A stretch of DNA of 64,000 bases from DATFDN01 sp963767645. GTDB taxonomy: Bacteria; Pseudomonadota; Alphaproteobacteria; Acetobacterales; Acetobacteraceae. The translations under genes and the position numbers were made by a program. Below are positions 20,682-29,849 of the stretch, one piece after another. Within the stretch, counting starts at the first letter, position 1; each line of letters starts with the position of its first letter. The stretch covers positions 372,001-436,000 of the forward strand of contig CAVYEW010000018.1 of assembly GCA_963767645.1 (NCBI GenBank). The letters run 5' to 3'. Below the pieces are notes generated by a model. That model had not been told where the DNA came from, made no database searches, and saw only the letters and a list, made by a program, of their open reading frames with translations.

Positions 20682-21746
20682 CTAGTCCGTGCCCTTGTTG
20701 TCGGTGCCCTCCCGGCCCTTGCGCGAGAGCCGGCGCAGCACTGCGACCTGGCGGAAGAACGCGCGGGCCGGCTGAGCCGGGGAGCCGACCACCTCCGCGC
20801 CCGGCGGAAGGTCCGATATCACCCCTGCCTGCGCACCGATGCGCGCGCCCCGACCGATCCTGAGATGCCCCGCCATCCCGACCTGGCCGGCGACGGTCAC
20901 GAAGTCTTCAAGAACTGTCGATCCAGAGATCCCGACCTGCGCGACAACGACACAACATCGACCGATCTGAACGTTGTGCCCCACCTGAACCAGATTGTCG
21001 AGGCGCGAGCCGGAACCGATCACCGTATCCGACAGGGCACCGCGGTCGATCGTGGTGTTGGCGCCAATCTCGACGTCATCCTGCACGATCACCCGGCCGA
21101 GTTGCGGCAAGGTGCGAGGACCGTCGGGCCCCGAAACGAGGCTGAACCCCTCTTGGCCGATGCGCGCGCCCGGATGCACCACGATCCGGGCGCCGAGCAG
21201 CGCGTGACTCAGGCTCGCCGACGCGGCGATCCGGCAGTCGGGGCCGATCACGACGGCCTCGCCGATCACCGCGCCCGGGCCGATCCGGCAGCGCGGCCCG
21301 ACCTCCGCGCGTGCGCCGATAATCGCCAACGGACCCACCTCGGCGCTGGGATCGATTTGCGCCGTCGCATCGACGAGCGCCGCGGGATGCACGCCGGGGC
21401 AAGCCGGCGGCAGGGGATGGAACAGCGCCGCCACCTTGATCCAGGCGAGCCCAGGTTCGGCGCATACGATAGCGGCGGTGGCGGGCGGCACGCGCGCGAC
21501 CGCCCGGTCCGGCACCAGGGCCGCGCCAGCCCGCGTGCCGGCAAGCGCGTGGGCATAGCGCGGGTTGTCCAGATAGCTCACATGCTCGGGCCCGGCCGCG
21601 CCCAAAGGTGCGACGCCGCACAGCATCCGCGTCAAATCTCCCGATGCCTTGCCGCCTGCCGCCGCCGCGACGGTGCCCAGGCTGTGCGGGCCGGTTCGGG
21701 CGAAGAACCGCGGATCGCCCGGCAAGGCGGTTCCTTCCCGCGCCAT
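20682..21746 (-). CDS. lpxD: UDP-3-O-acylglucosamine N-acyltransferase LpxD
   Basis: A 354-residue protein. Residues 1-100 form the uridine-binding domain (DPRFFARTGPHSLGTVA at the start). A long left-handed beta-helix follows, with hexapeptides such as IGPGAVIGEAVVIGPDC. The catalytic His lies in LVQVGHNVQIGRC, and a C-terminal helix follows. LpxD adds the N-linked 3-hydroxyacyl chain in lipid A synthesis. It is 14 bases downstream of the Skp-like gene and two bases upstream of fabZ, all on the minus strand. Confidence 0.96.
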   Translation of the reverse strand: MAREGTALPGDPRFFARTGPHSLGTVAAAAGGKASGDLTRMLCGVAPLGAAGPEHVSYLDNPRYAHALAGTRAGAALVPDRAVARVPPATAAIVCAEPGLAWIKVAALFHPLPPACPGVHPAALVDATAQIDPSAEVGPLAIIGARAEVGPRCRIGPGAVIGEAVVIGPDCRIAASASLSHALLGARIVVHPGARIGQEGFSLVSGPDGPRTLPQLGRVIVQDDVEIGANTTIDRGALSDTVIGSGSRLDNLVQVGHNVQIGRCCVVVAQVGISGSTVLEDFVTVAGQVGMAGHLRIGRGARIGAQAGVISDLPPGAEVVGSPAQPARAFFRQVAVLRRLSRKGREGTDNKGTD

Positions 21747-21760
21747 GCCGCAACCCAGGC

Positions 21761-22651
21761 TCAGTGAGTCTGCGGCGACCGGCTGGGGGCGGCGGGCGGC
21801 TTTTGCGCGCTCGCCGCAACAGGCTTCGCCGCCGGCGCGGCGGAGGCGGTCGGGGCGGCGGCCGCCGGCTCCATTCCCTCGGGCGGGATCTGCACCGACG
21901 GCAGCGTCTTGTTCAGAAGCTCGGCGACCTGCTGGGTGATGTCGAACTCCCCCTGGTTCAGCGCCACCTCGGCGCGTTGCAGCACGATGTTCATGCCGCG
22001 CGACGCCGCGACGCGCTGCACGACGTCGCCCAGCGTGCGCTCGATCTGCGCCAGGGCGTACTGGCTGGCATCCTGGATGATGCGTCCGCGCTCGCTGAAC
22101 TTGCGTCGCGAGTCGGCGATGCGGTCCTGCAATTCGCGCTCTTTCGCGCGGATCTGGTCGGCGGTCATCTTGGCGCGGTCGGTGGCGAGCTGCTGGCCCA
22201 GGTCGCGCAGCGCAACCTGCTCCTTCTGCGCATCCTCGTTCAGTTTCTGGCGGCGCTCCGTCACCGCCTTATCGGCCGAAATATAGGCGGTCGAGGCTCG
22301 CAGCACGTCTGGGATCGAGAGCACGCCAAGCACTGCCGCCGGCGGCATCGCCCCGCGCGGCACGTCGGGAACCGTCGGGGGCGGCGGAAGCTGCACCTGC
22401 ACCGGGCTCGGCGGAGGCTCGCCTTGCGTCGCCGGCGCAGTCAGGTCCGACGCCTCCGGAGCCGGCTCGGCCGGCCGGGCAGCTTGTGCGCGTGTGGCGG
22501 GGCGAGGCGCGGCGGCTCTCGGCTGATTAGGGATGAACCAGGCAGGATTGCCTCCGGACTGGCCGCCCGCGCCTTGAGCAATCGCCTGCTGCGCCAGAAG
22601 GAGGGCAGCGCCCGCAAGCAGGGGCGTGAGAAGAAAGCGGGAAGATGTCAC
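21761..22651 (-). CDS. skp: OmpH/Skp family periplasmic chaperone with long low-complexity arms
   Basis: A 296-residue protein started at GTG 22651. That codon shares its first base with the last base of the bamA TAG, a one-base overlap. Residues 1-26 are a signal peptide (LLAGAALLLAQQAIAQ). Residues about 110-240 carry the Skp coiled-coil tentacle pattern (RRQKLNEDAQKEQVALRDL, KERELQDRIADSRRKF, QIERTLGDVVQRVAASRGM). Skp shields unfolded outer-membrane proteins on their way to BamA. This one is nearly twice as long as enterobacterial Skp. The extra length comes from a Pro/Ala-rich stretch before the coiled coil (residues 35-105) and an Ala/Pro-rich tail (250-296). Confidence 0.85.
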   Translation of the reverse strand: MTSSRFLLTPLLAGAALLLAQQAIAQGAGGQSGGNPAWFIPNQPRAAAPRPATRAQAARPAEPAPEASDLTAPATQGEPPPSPVQVQLPPPPTVPDVPRGAMPPAAVLGVLSIPDVLRASTAYISADKAVTERRQKLNEDAQKEQVALRDLGQQLATDRAKMTADQIRAKERELQDRIADSRRKFSERGRIIQDASQYALAQIERTLGDVVQRVAASRGMNIVLQRAEVALNQGEFDITQQVAELLNKTLPSVQIPPEGMEPAAAAPTASAAPAAKPVAASAQKPPAAPSRSPQTH

Positions 22652-25038
22652 TAGAACCTCGTGCCGAAGCCGAACCGGAAGATCTGGGTTTGGTCGTATT
22701 TCTGCTTGATCACGAAAGGCGCCAGGTCGATGTTGATCAAGCCGAACGGCGTGCGCCAGGACACGCCGAAGCCGGCGCCTACACGCGGCGCAGCCGTCTG
22801 AATAACGCTTGGGCATACCCCGCCGGGAGCACCCTGGCAATGCGGCGACTCGAAGGTGCCTTGCGTCAGCGAGCCGACATCCACGAAGGCCCGCCCCGTG
22901 ATCCCCAAATCCTCCGGCACCGGCAACGGAAAGCGCAACTCGGTGGATTGCGTGTAGATGAAGCGTCCGCCAACCGAATCGACGGTCCCATCGGAATTGA
23001 CCACATGCGGCCCGGCGCCGCCGATCTCGAAGCCGCGCAGATTGTCGCCGCCCAGATAGAACCGGTCGATGACGGATTCCTGCCTGCCGAGGTTGAACAG
23101 ATAGCCGGTGCCGGCCGATAGCGCGATGCCCCAGTCGGTGTTGCCGGTCAGGAAATCGAGCGGGATGTAGTAGGCTCCGTCCAGCCGCGTGCGCGCGAAC
23201 CGGGCATTGCCGCCGAAGCCGGCGAGATCGGTGCCGAGGGAGAGCAGGAACCCGGTATGCGGCGCCACCCGGCTGTCACGGTAGTCAAGCGTCACCACCT
23301 GGCTGACCTGTGACAGCAGCGACGAGCCAGCCTGGCTCTGAATGAAGAAGTCGTTTGTCGTTATGTCATAGAGAGTCCGGTTGACCAGCGAGTAGCTCCA
23401 TACCTGGCGCAGATGCTCGTTCACGTCATAGCCCAGGCGAACCGTCCCACCCTCCCGCCGCTCGTTATACGGCTCGACGCCAAGCGTGTTGGTCTGGATC
23501 AGGAAGGCGTCGCCCCCGAGCAGCAGGTTGCGGTCCAGAAAATACGGATCGTTGACCGAGAGATTAATCGAGCTCTCCTTCTGCGCCAGCACGCCGTTGA
23601 TGCCGGCATCGATCCCAGAGCCGAGGAAATTGCTCTGGCGGATGCCGGTGGACAGCAGGAATCCGGCGTCGGTCGAGTAGCCGCCGCCCAGGCTGAACTC
23701 GCCGGTCGCCTTCTCTTGCACGTTGGTGGTGACGATCGCCTTGTCCGGCGCCGAGCCGGGAGCGGTGGTGATCGTGACGTTGTTGAAGTAGTTCAGATCC
23801 TGAAGCCGCTGACGCGAGCGGCGCAGCAGCTCCTGATTGTAGGCGTCGCCTTCGGCGATCCGGAATTCGCGCCGGATCACCTTGTCCTTGGTCACGCTGT
23901 TGCCGGTGATGTCCATGCGCTCGACAAAGACGCGCGGTCCTTCGGTCACGTCGAAGGCGAGCGCGACGGTGTGGGCCTTTGGGTCGCGTTCGATGCGGGG
24001 CGTCACCTGCACGAAGGCGTAGCCGCGCGTGCGCACGTAGTCCTCCATGGCGTCGGCAGTGCGGCCGACGGCGTCGCCGTTGTACCAGTCGCCCTGCGCC
24101 AGCTTCAGCTCGGGGCGGAGTTGCTCGGGGGTGACGCCGCGAAGCTGCGAGGAGACGGTGATCTTGCCGACCCGGTAGCGCGCCCCCTCGTGCAGCACGA
24201 AGGTGAGGAAGAACGATTTGCGGTCCGGGGCCAGCTCGGCGGTCGCGTTCGTCACCTCGAAGTCGACGTAGCCGTGGCTCAGATAGAAACGGCGTAGCAG
24301 TTCCTTGTCGAAGCCGAGCTTCTCGGCGGTGTACTGGTCCGCGGTCGACAGAAACGCCCACCACCGCTGCGGGCGGCTGTTGATGACATCAGCGAGCGTG
24401 CCCTCGCCATAGGCGTGGTTGCCGACGAACACGATGCGACTGATCAGCGTCTCCGGGCCGTCATGGATGCGATAGACGAGATTCACCCGGTTCTCCGGCA
24501 GGCGGATGATCTCCGGCTCGACCGTCGCATCGTAGCGTCCGCGCGCAGCGTAGGCATCGAGGATGCGCTTGCGGTCCGCTTCGGCGGCGGCCGGCGTGAA
24601 GACCGAACGTGCGCGCAACTGGGTCACGCCGTTGAGCTGGTCATCGGTCAGGACATGGTTGCCCTCGTATACGACCCGGTTGACGACCGGGTTTTCGACG
24701 ACGCGCACGACGAGCGTTTCGCCCTGCGGCGTGATGCTGACATCCTGGAACAGCCCGGTCGCGTAGAGCGTCTTCACGCTGCGGTCGATCTGCGCGGGAT
24801 CGTACGGCTGGCCAGGTTGGACCAGCATGTAGGAGCGGATCGTGCTCGCGTCGATGCGCCGATTGCCCTCGACCCGGATCGCCTCGACGATGCCGGACGG
24901 CGCCCGCGTCGTGACGGCCGGACGGGTGCGCGCGCGCGCCGAACGGGGCGCGGCGGTGCCCTGAGCGAACGCATTCGCGACCGGGACGATGGGCAGAACG
25001 CACGCGGCAACAAGCAGCGAGGCGCGAATTCGAGACAA
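22651..25038 (-). CDS. bamA: Outer membrane protein assembly factor BamA
   Basis: A 795-residue protein from TTG 25038, chosen because GGGAGG lies seven bases upstream and a signal peptide (SLLVAACVLPIVPVANAFAQ) follows directly. Five POTRA domains fill residues about 60-400 (first IVEAIRVEGNRRI, last GPRVFVERMDITGN). The 16-strand barrel follows and ends in a terminal Phe (FRFGFGTRF), the usual barrel insertion signal. The conserved YFLDRNLLLG and DRFYLGGDNLRGF motifs are present. BamA is the essential outer-membrane insertase. It is the first gene of the bamA-skp-lpxD-fabZ-lpxA unit. Its start is 135 bases from the treY stop on the same strand. Confidence 0.95.
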   Translation of the reverse strand: MSRIRASLLVAACVLPIVPVANAFAQGTAAPRSARARTRPAVTTRAPSGIVEAIRVEGNRRIDASTIRSYMLVQPGQPYDPAQIDRSVKTLYATGLFQDVSITPQGETLVVRVVENPVVNRVVYEGNHVLTDDQLNGVTQLRARSVFTPAAAEADRKRILDAYAARGRYDATVEPEIIRLPENRVNLVYRIHDGPETLISRIVFVGNHAYGEGTLADVINSRPQRWWAFLSTADQYTAEKLGFDKELLRRFYLSHGYVDFEVTNATAELAPDRKSFFLTFVLHEGARYRVGKITVSSQLRGVTPEQLRPELKLAQGDWYNGDAVGRTADAMEDYVRTRGYAFVQVTPRIERDPKAHTVALAFDVTEGPRVFVERMDITGNSVTKDKVIRREFRIAEGDAYNQELLRRSRQRLQDLNYFNNVTITTAPGSAPDKAIVTTNVQEKATGEFSLGGGYSTDAGFLLSTGIRQSNFLGSGIDAGINGVLAQKESSINLSVNDPYFLDRNLLLGGDAFLIQTNTLGVEPYNERREGGTVRLGYDVNEHLRQVWSYSLVNRTLYDITTNDFFIQSQAGSSLLSQVSQVVTLDYRDSRVAPHTGFLLSLGTDLAGFGGNARFARTRLDGAYYIPLDFLTGNTDWGIALSAGTGYLFNLGRQESVIDRFYLGGDNLRGFEIGGAGPHVVNSDGTVDSVGGRFIYTQSTELRFPLPVPEDLGITGRAFVDVGSLTQGTFESPHCQGAPGGVCPSVIQTAAPRVGAGFGVSWRTPFGLINIDLAPFVIKQKYDQTQIFRFGFGTRF

Positions 25039-25173
25039 GCGGCGGCCTCCCAGAAAAATTTCCACCCGAGGGACGCACCGCGAAATCCGGAACGCCGGGC
25101 CAAGCGGCGGCGGACAATAGCCGCGCACCCCGAGTCGTGCCAGACGGGAACCGAACGTGACAGCCCGGTGAAC

Positions 25174-27753
25174 TCAGCCGGTCAGGACGGCCAGCGGAAA
25201 GCCTTCCAAAGCTTTCCGCACGGCGAGCCGCGGAGAGGCGCGGGTCTCGGCCCCGCCGATCACGTCGCGGAGCCCGCGCCCGTCAAGCCACGCCGGCAAC
25301 TCGATCGACGTGTCTTCCCAGGCTCCGGGCGGGATCAGCGGCGCGCCGGCCTCGCCCAGCAGCCGGAGCGGCAGGCGCGGCACGATGACGAGCAGCGCCA
25401 ACTCCCCTTTCTGCCTGGCGAAGGCGATCACCCGTTCCCCGCACGGCCCCGCAACGGCAAGCGGCACGTAGTCGCCCCGCGCGAACAGGGCGGGCGCCTG
25501 CCGGCGCAGCGTCAGGATGCGGGCGATCACCGCCTGCTTCACCCGTCCGTCGCGCCAAGTCCGGGCCAGGGCGGCGGGCTCCAGCCGTGCCTCCAGGGCT
25601 GCCTCGCGGGCGGGGAAATCCACCGGGCGCCGGTTGTCCGGGTCGACCAGGCTCTGATCCCAGAACTCGGTGCCCTGGTAGAAATCGGGCACACCCGGCA
25701 CGGTCAGCTTCAGCACCGCTTGGGCCAGCCCATTGACGGCGCCCGCCGGCCCGATCCGATCGGCGAAGGCGGCGGCCTCGGCAGCGAAGCCGTCGTCCTG
25801 CATCGCCGCATCGAGAAGGCCACGCGCGGCCTTCTCGTAGTCGGGGTCCGGAGAGGTCCAGCTCGTGCGCAGCTTCGCCTCGTGCAGCGCCTTCTCTTGC
25901 CAGCCGGCGAGCCGCTCGGCAAAGGCGCTGCGTCCCGTCCGGTCCGCGGCGTCCAGGGTGGTCGGCCAGGCGCCGACGATCATCTGGTACAGCATCACCT
26001 CGTCGCCGGGCGAGGGCGCATCGGGAGCGGCGCGGTGGCGCCGGTTCCGCTCCATCCAGGTGCGCAAGGCGCTCTCCCAGGCTTCGGGGCACTCCGAGAG
26101 GACGGCCAGCCGGGCGCGCACGTCCTCGCCGCGCTTATGGTCGTGGGTGGCGGTGGCGAGCATGGAATCCGGGAAATGCGCGCGGCGTTCCAGCGCGAGA
26201 CGATGGAACTCGGCGGGCTCGCTGCCGAGGCGGGCGGCGTCGAAGCCCACGTCGTTGCGCGACAACAGGCGACCGTAGCGGTAGAAGGCGGTGTCCTCAA
26301 CCGCCTTCGCCGCGACCGGCGCGCTGAGCTGCTGGAACCGCGTCGCCGCCACCCTCCGAGCCGGGTTGTCGGGCGCGCGCAGCCAGGAGACGATCAGCCG
26401 CATCATTTCAGGCCGCGCCGGACCGCGTGATCTGGCGCTCTCCAGGGCGCGGGCGAACGCGGCCTCGTCGCCGGACGGGCACTGATCGGCGGCGGCGTAG
26501 CTGCGGTAGGCGGGGAAATGCGCCAGCAGCTCGGTCAGCGCGCGCCGTATTGCCGGGCGGGAGACATCGCGGGTCGCCGGATCGAGCAGCGCGACCCGGT
26601 GTAGCGCGCCAACCGCGGCATCGAGCTGGGCGGCGAAACCGCTGTCCAGGATCTCGCGCCGGGCCGCCACCTCCTCCGGCTTGAAATCGGGCGAGCGGCC
26701 GGACAGCGCGGCCCACAGTGCCGAAAGGGCGGGCGCCGCGTCGGGATCGTGCTGCACGGCGCTGACCGCGTCCATGAAGTCGTAGCCGCTGGTGCCGTCC
26801 ACCTCCCAATCCTCGGCCAGATGCTCGCCAACTCCGAGGATCTTTTCGACGACCAAGTAGGCCGGACCGGGCGGAGCGCCCGCCGGCCGGCCGGATTCCA
26901 GGTCCGCCAGCCGCGCGCGCAGGCGTCGGCAGTAGCCGCGCGGGTCGGAGAGCCCGTCCACGTGATCGACGCGCATGCCGTCGATCAGCCCTTCGGCATA
27001 GAGGCGGAACAGGGTGGCATGCGTCGCCTCGAAGACCCGCGTCTCCTCGACGCGTACCCCCGCCAGCTCGTTGATGTCGAAGAAGCGCCGCCAGTTGATC
27101 TCGTCGGCGGCGGTGCGCCAGAAGGCGAGACGATAGTGTTGGCGTTCGAGCAGCCGGTGCAGCCTTGCCCGGCCGGCGTCGTCGCCCGGGTCGTAGGCGT
27201 CGAGACCGAGCCCGGCGATCTCCGGCTCGTCCTCGGGCCGGATCGGAAAGCGATTGTCGAAGTAGCGCGCCTCGGCACCCAACTCCCCGCGCGCCAGGCG
27301 GAGTTCGCCGTCCGCCAGGGCCTCGCCATACGGCTTGCCGAGCACCGGCAGCAGCACCTTGCCGTCCAGCAAGGGATTGTCCGGATGCCAGTCGATATCG
27401 AACACGTCGCCATGCCGGCTGGCGCGGCCGTGGCGCAGCACGTCCTGCCACCAGGGATTCTCGCGACCGACCGCCATGTGGTTGGGCACGATGTCGACGA
27501 TCAGGCCAAGACCCTCCGCGCGGAGCGCGGCCACCATGCGGCGGAACCCCGCCTCTCCGCCAAGCTTGGGGTTGATCGTGGTCGGATCGACGACATCGTA
27601 GCCGTGCATGGAGGCGGCGCGGGCCGTGAGGATCGGCGAGGAATAGAGATGGCTGACGCCGAGGCGGGCCATGTAGGGCGCGAGCCGCGCAGCGTCATCG
27701 AAGGTGAAGCCCTTGTGCAGCTGCAGCCGCATCGTTGCGCGGGGCGCGGTCAC
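25174..27753 (-). CDS. treY: Maltooligosyl trehalose synthase TreY
   Basis: An 859-residue GH13 enzyme from GTG 27753, which overlaps the malQ stop (GTGA); an ATG seven codons in (MRLQLHKGFTFDDA) is an alternative. It opens with the family start GVSHLYSSPIL and SMHGYDVVDPTTINP. The catalytic set is visible: nucleophile Asp in GMRVDHVDGLSDP, acid/base Glu in LVVEKILGVGE, and the third acid in ATATHDHKRGED. TreY turns the reducing end of a maltodextrin into a terminal trehalosyl unit, the step before TreZ. It is the last gene of the seven-gene alpha-glucan operon and acts in the cytoplasm. Confidence 0.96.
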   Translation of the reverse strand: MTAPRATMRLQLHKGFTFDDAARLAPYMARLGVSHLYSSPILTARAASMHGYDVVDPTTINPKLGGEAGFRRMVAALRAEGLGLIVDIVPNHMAVGRENPWWQDVLRHGRASRHGDVFDIDWHPDNPLLDGKVLLPVLGKPYGEALADGELRLARGELGAEARYFDNRFPIRPEDEPEIAGLGLDAYDPGDDAGRARLHRLLERQHYRLAFWRTAADEINWRRFFDINELAGVRVEETRVFEATHATLFRLYAEGLIDGMRVDHVDGLSDPRGYCRRLRARLADLESGRPAGAPPGPAYLVVEKILGVGEHLAEDWEVDGTSGYDFMDAVSAVQHDPDAAPALSALWAALSGRSPDFKPEEVAARREILDSGFAAQLDAAVGALHRVALLDPATRDVSRPAIRRALTELLAHFPAYRSYAAADQCPSGDEAAFARALESARSRGPARPEMMRLIVSWLRAPDNPARRVAATRFQQLSAPVAAKAVEDTAFYRYGRLLSRNDVGFDAARLGSEPAEFHRLALERRAHFPDSMLATATHDHKRGEDVRARLAVLSECPEAWESALRTWMERNRRHRAAPDAPSPGDEVMLYQMIVGAWPTTLDAADRTGRSAFAERLAGWQEKALHEAKLRTSWTSPDPDYEKAARGLLDAAMQDDGFAAEAAAFADRIGPAGAVNGLAQAVLKLTVPGVPDFYQGTEFWDQSLVDPDNRRPVDFPAREAALEARLEPAALARTWRDGRVKQAVIARILTLRRQAPALFARGDYVPLAVAGPCGERVIAFARQKGELALLVIVPRLPLRLLGEAGAPLIPPGAWEDTSIELPAWLDGRGLRDVIGGAETRASPRLAVRKALEGFPLAVLTG

Positions 27754-29849
27754 GACTGGCTCTCCTGCCCGCGCGCCGCCGCGACCGCCCTCAGGCGCTG
27801 GGCGAGAGCAGGCGCCTCCAGCAGATCGGCCGCCGCCTGCGGCGTGCGACGCCGCCAGTTGGGGTGCTCGTCGATGGTGCCGGGCAGGTTGGGCTGCTCG
27901 ACCTGCCCGAGCACATCCTCCAGCGGCAACAGGCAGAGCGCGCAGGCTGAGCTGGCGACGTGGCGCAAGGCGGCGCCGACGAAGCTTTCCGGCCGGCCGG
28001 GCGGGGCGCCGGACCCGGCACCGGACTGGGTGATCGCCTGCCAGAGCGCGTCGCGGTCGGCGCCGCGTTCGGCCTCCAGATCCTCGCGCCGCTGATCCGG
28101 CCCGAGCACGCCGTGCTCGGCGCGCAGCGCGATGTCGGCGCCCTGCCACCAACCGGCCAAGGTCGGCAGATCGTGGGTGGAGGTCATGGCCATCGCGCCT
28201 CGGTCCCACCGGGACGGCTCGGTGAAGCCGCGATCGTCGCGCTCGAACCACAGCACGCGCATCCCATAAATGCCGTGCTGGTCGAAGGCCTGGTGGAATC
28301 CCTCCGGCACGGTGCCCAGGTCCTCGCCCACCACCACGGCGCGGTGGCGGTGCAATTCCAGGGCCAGCAGCCGCAGCATGTCGTTCAGCGGGTATCTGAG
28401 ATAGGCGCCGTCGGCGGGCGAGGCGCCTTCGGGCACTATCCAGAGCCGCTGCAGCCCCATCGCATGATCGATCCGCACGCCGCCGGCGTTGCGCAAGGCG
28501 GCGCGCAGCGTGGCCAGGAACGGCGCGAAGCCGCCGGTCCGCAACGCCTGGGGCGAGAAGGAGGTGATTCCCCATTGCTGCCCGTTCGGGTTGAACAGGT
28601 CGGGCGGGGCGCCGATCGACAGCCCGTTCAGGATGTCCCCCGGCCGGCTCCAGGCGTGGCTGCCCGTCGGGTCCATGCCCACGGCGAGGTCGGCGATCAG
28701 CCCGACGCGCATCCCTGCCCGGCGGGCCCGCTGCTGTGCCTCGTTGAGCGAACGGTCGGCAATCCATTGCAGGAAGGTGTGAAACAGCACCTCGCGCCGA
28801 TGCGCCTGGGCGAAGGCGGCCACCGTGGGCCCGCTCGCGTCCCGCAGATCGCTGGGCCAGGTCCGCCAGTCGCCCCCGCGGCCGGGGTCGCGCGCGACCT
28901 GCTCGGCCTGCAGCGCCTCGAAGCGGGCGTGAGCGGCAAGCAACGCGGCCCCGTCCGCCTGGAACTGGGCGAAGTCGGCGCGCAGCCGATCGGGGATTCC
29001 GCTATCGGCCGAGAACTGGGCGAACAGCGCACGCAGCAATCCCAACTTGGCGTGTGCGGCAGCCGGCCAGTCGATCAGCTCCAGCTTCTCGAGCCGCGTC
29101 AGCTCGTCCGCCACCCCGGCCTGTGTCGCGGCGGCGGCGATGCGGGACGGCTCGAACAGCAGTCCGGGCGCGGCATGGAGCGGGTTCAGAAACAGCCGGC
29201 TCGAGGGCGAGTAGGGGCCGTACCGGTGCGGTTCGGCGGGGAACAAGGCGTGAACCGGACTGAGCGCCAGCATGTCGGCCCCGAGCCGCGCCGCGGATTC
29301 GGCAAGCTCGGCCACGCCTCCAGCGTCGCCGATGCCGCCATCGCCGTCGCGGCGCAGCCCATAGACCTGCGCGGCCAGTCCCCATGGACGCGCGCCGTCG
29401 GCGAGCTCGTGAACGCCGGTCGCGCGTTCCGGGGCGACCGCCAGAACGATCTCGCGCTCGCCGATCAGCAGCCGGTGATAGCCGGGCTCTGAAACGACCG
29501 GCATCTCGACGCCGCTGCGGGAGGGGCGCAGGCGGATTTCCCGCTCGCCGCCCGTCTCGGGCAGAAGCAGCGCGTGGCGCGGGCCGTCGCCGCCAAGCGA
29601 CAAGCGGGTGGTGGTCCCGGCGGTCGCCGTCACCAGCGGCGGCAGCCCGGCGATCCCCGGCGCGGGCGCGAGACGCTGGCGGCCTTCCGCCATTTCGTCC
29701 TGGGTTTCGCAGGGAAGTCCGAGTGCGGCCAGCACGCGGCGCAGCGCGTCGGGGGACACTTCGCGCTTGTCCCCCGCGTAGTTGCGCCACTCGACCGCGA
29801 TTCCGGCCGCTTCGGCCAGCTCACGCAGCCCGTCCTCCGTGGCCGTCAT
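27750..29849 (-). CDS. malQ: 4-alpha-glucanotransferase MalQ
   Basis: A 699-residue GH77 amylomaltase from ATG 29849, which overlaps the treZ stop by four bases (ATGA). The catalytic set: nucleophile Asp in GGVRIDHAMGLQRLW, acid/base Glu in VVVGEDLGTVP, and Asp in MTSTHDLPTLAGWW. The GH77-type motif YGPYSPSSRLFLNPL is also present. MalQ disproportionates maltodextrins, so short chains left by GlgX or TreYZ can be rebuilt into substrates. It overlaps treY at its other end. Apart from a large N-terminal beta-rich region, common in proteobacterial forms, the protein looks ordinary. Confidence 0.95.
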   Translation of the reverse strand: MTATEDGLRELAEAAGIAVEWRNYAGDKREVSPDALRRVLAALGLPCETQDEMAEGRQRLAPAPGIAGLPPLVTATAGTTTRLSLGGDGPRHALLLPETGGEREIRLRPSRSGVEMPVVSEPGYHRLLIGEREIVLAVAPERATGVHELADGARPWGLAAQVYGLRRDGDGGIGDAGGVAELAESAARLGADMLALSPVHALFPAEPHRYGPYSPSSRLFLNPLHAAPGLLFEPSRIAAAATQAGVADELTRLEKLELIDWPAAAHAKLGLLRALFAQFSADSGIPDRLRADFAQFQADGAALLAAHARFEALQAEQVARDPGRGGDWRTWPSDLRDASGPTVAAFAQAHRREVLFHTFLQWIADRSLNEAQQRARRAGMRVGLIADLAVGMDPTGSHAWSRPGDILNGLSIGAPPDLFNPNGQQWGITSFSPQALRTGGFAPFLATLRAALRNAGGVRIDHAMGLQRLWIVPEGASPADGAYLRYPLNDMLRLLALELHRHRAVVVGEDLGTVPEGFHQAFDQHGIYGMRVLWFERDDRGFTEPSRWDRGAMAMTSTHDLPTLAGWWQGADIALRAEHGVLGPDQRREDLEAERGADRDALWQAITQSGAGSGAPPGRPESFVGAALRHVASSACALCLLPLEDVLGQVEQPNLPGTIDEHPNWRRRTPQAAADLLEAPALAQRLRAVAAARGQESQS

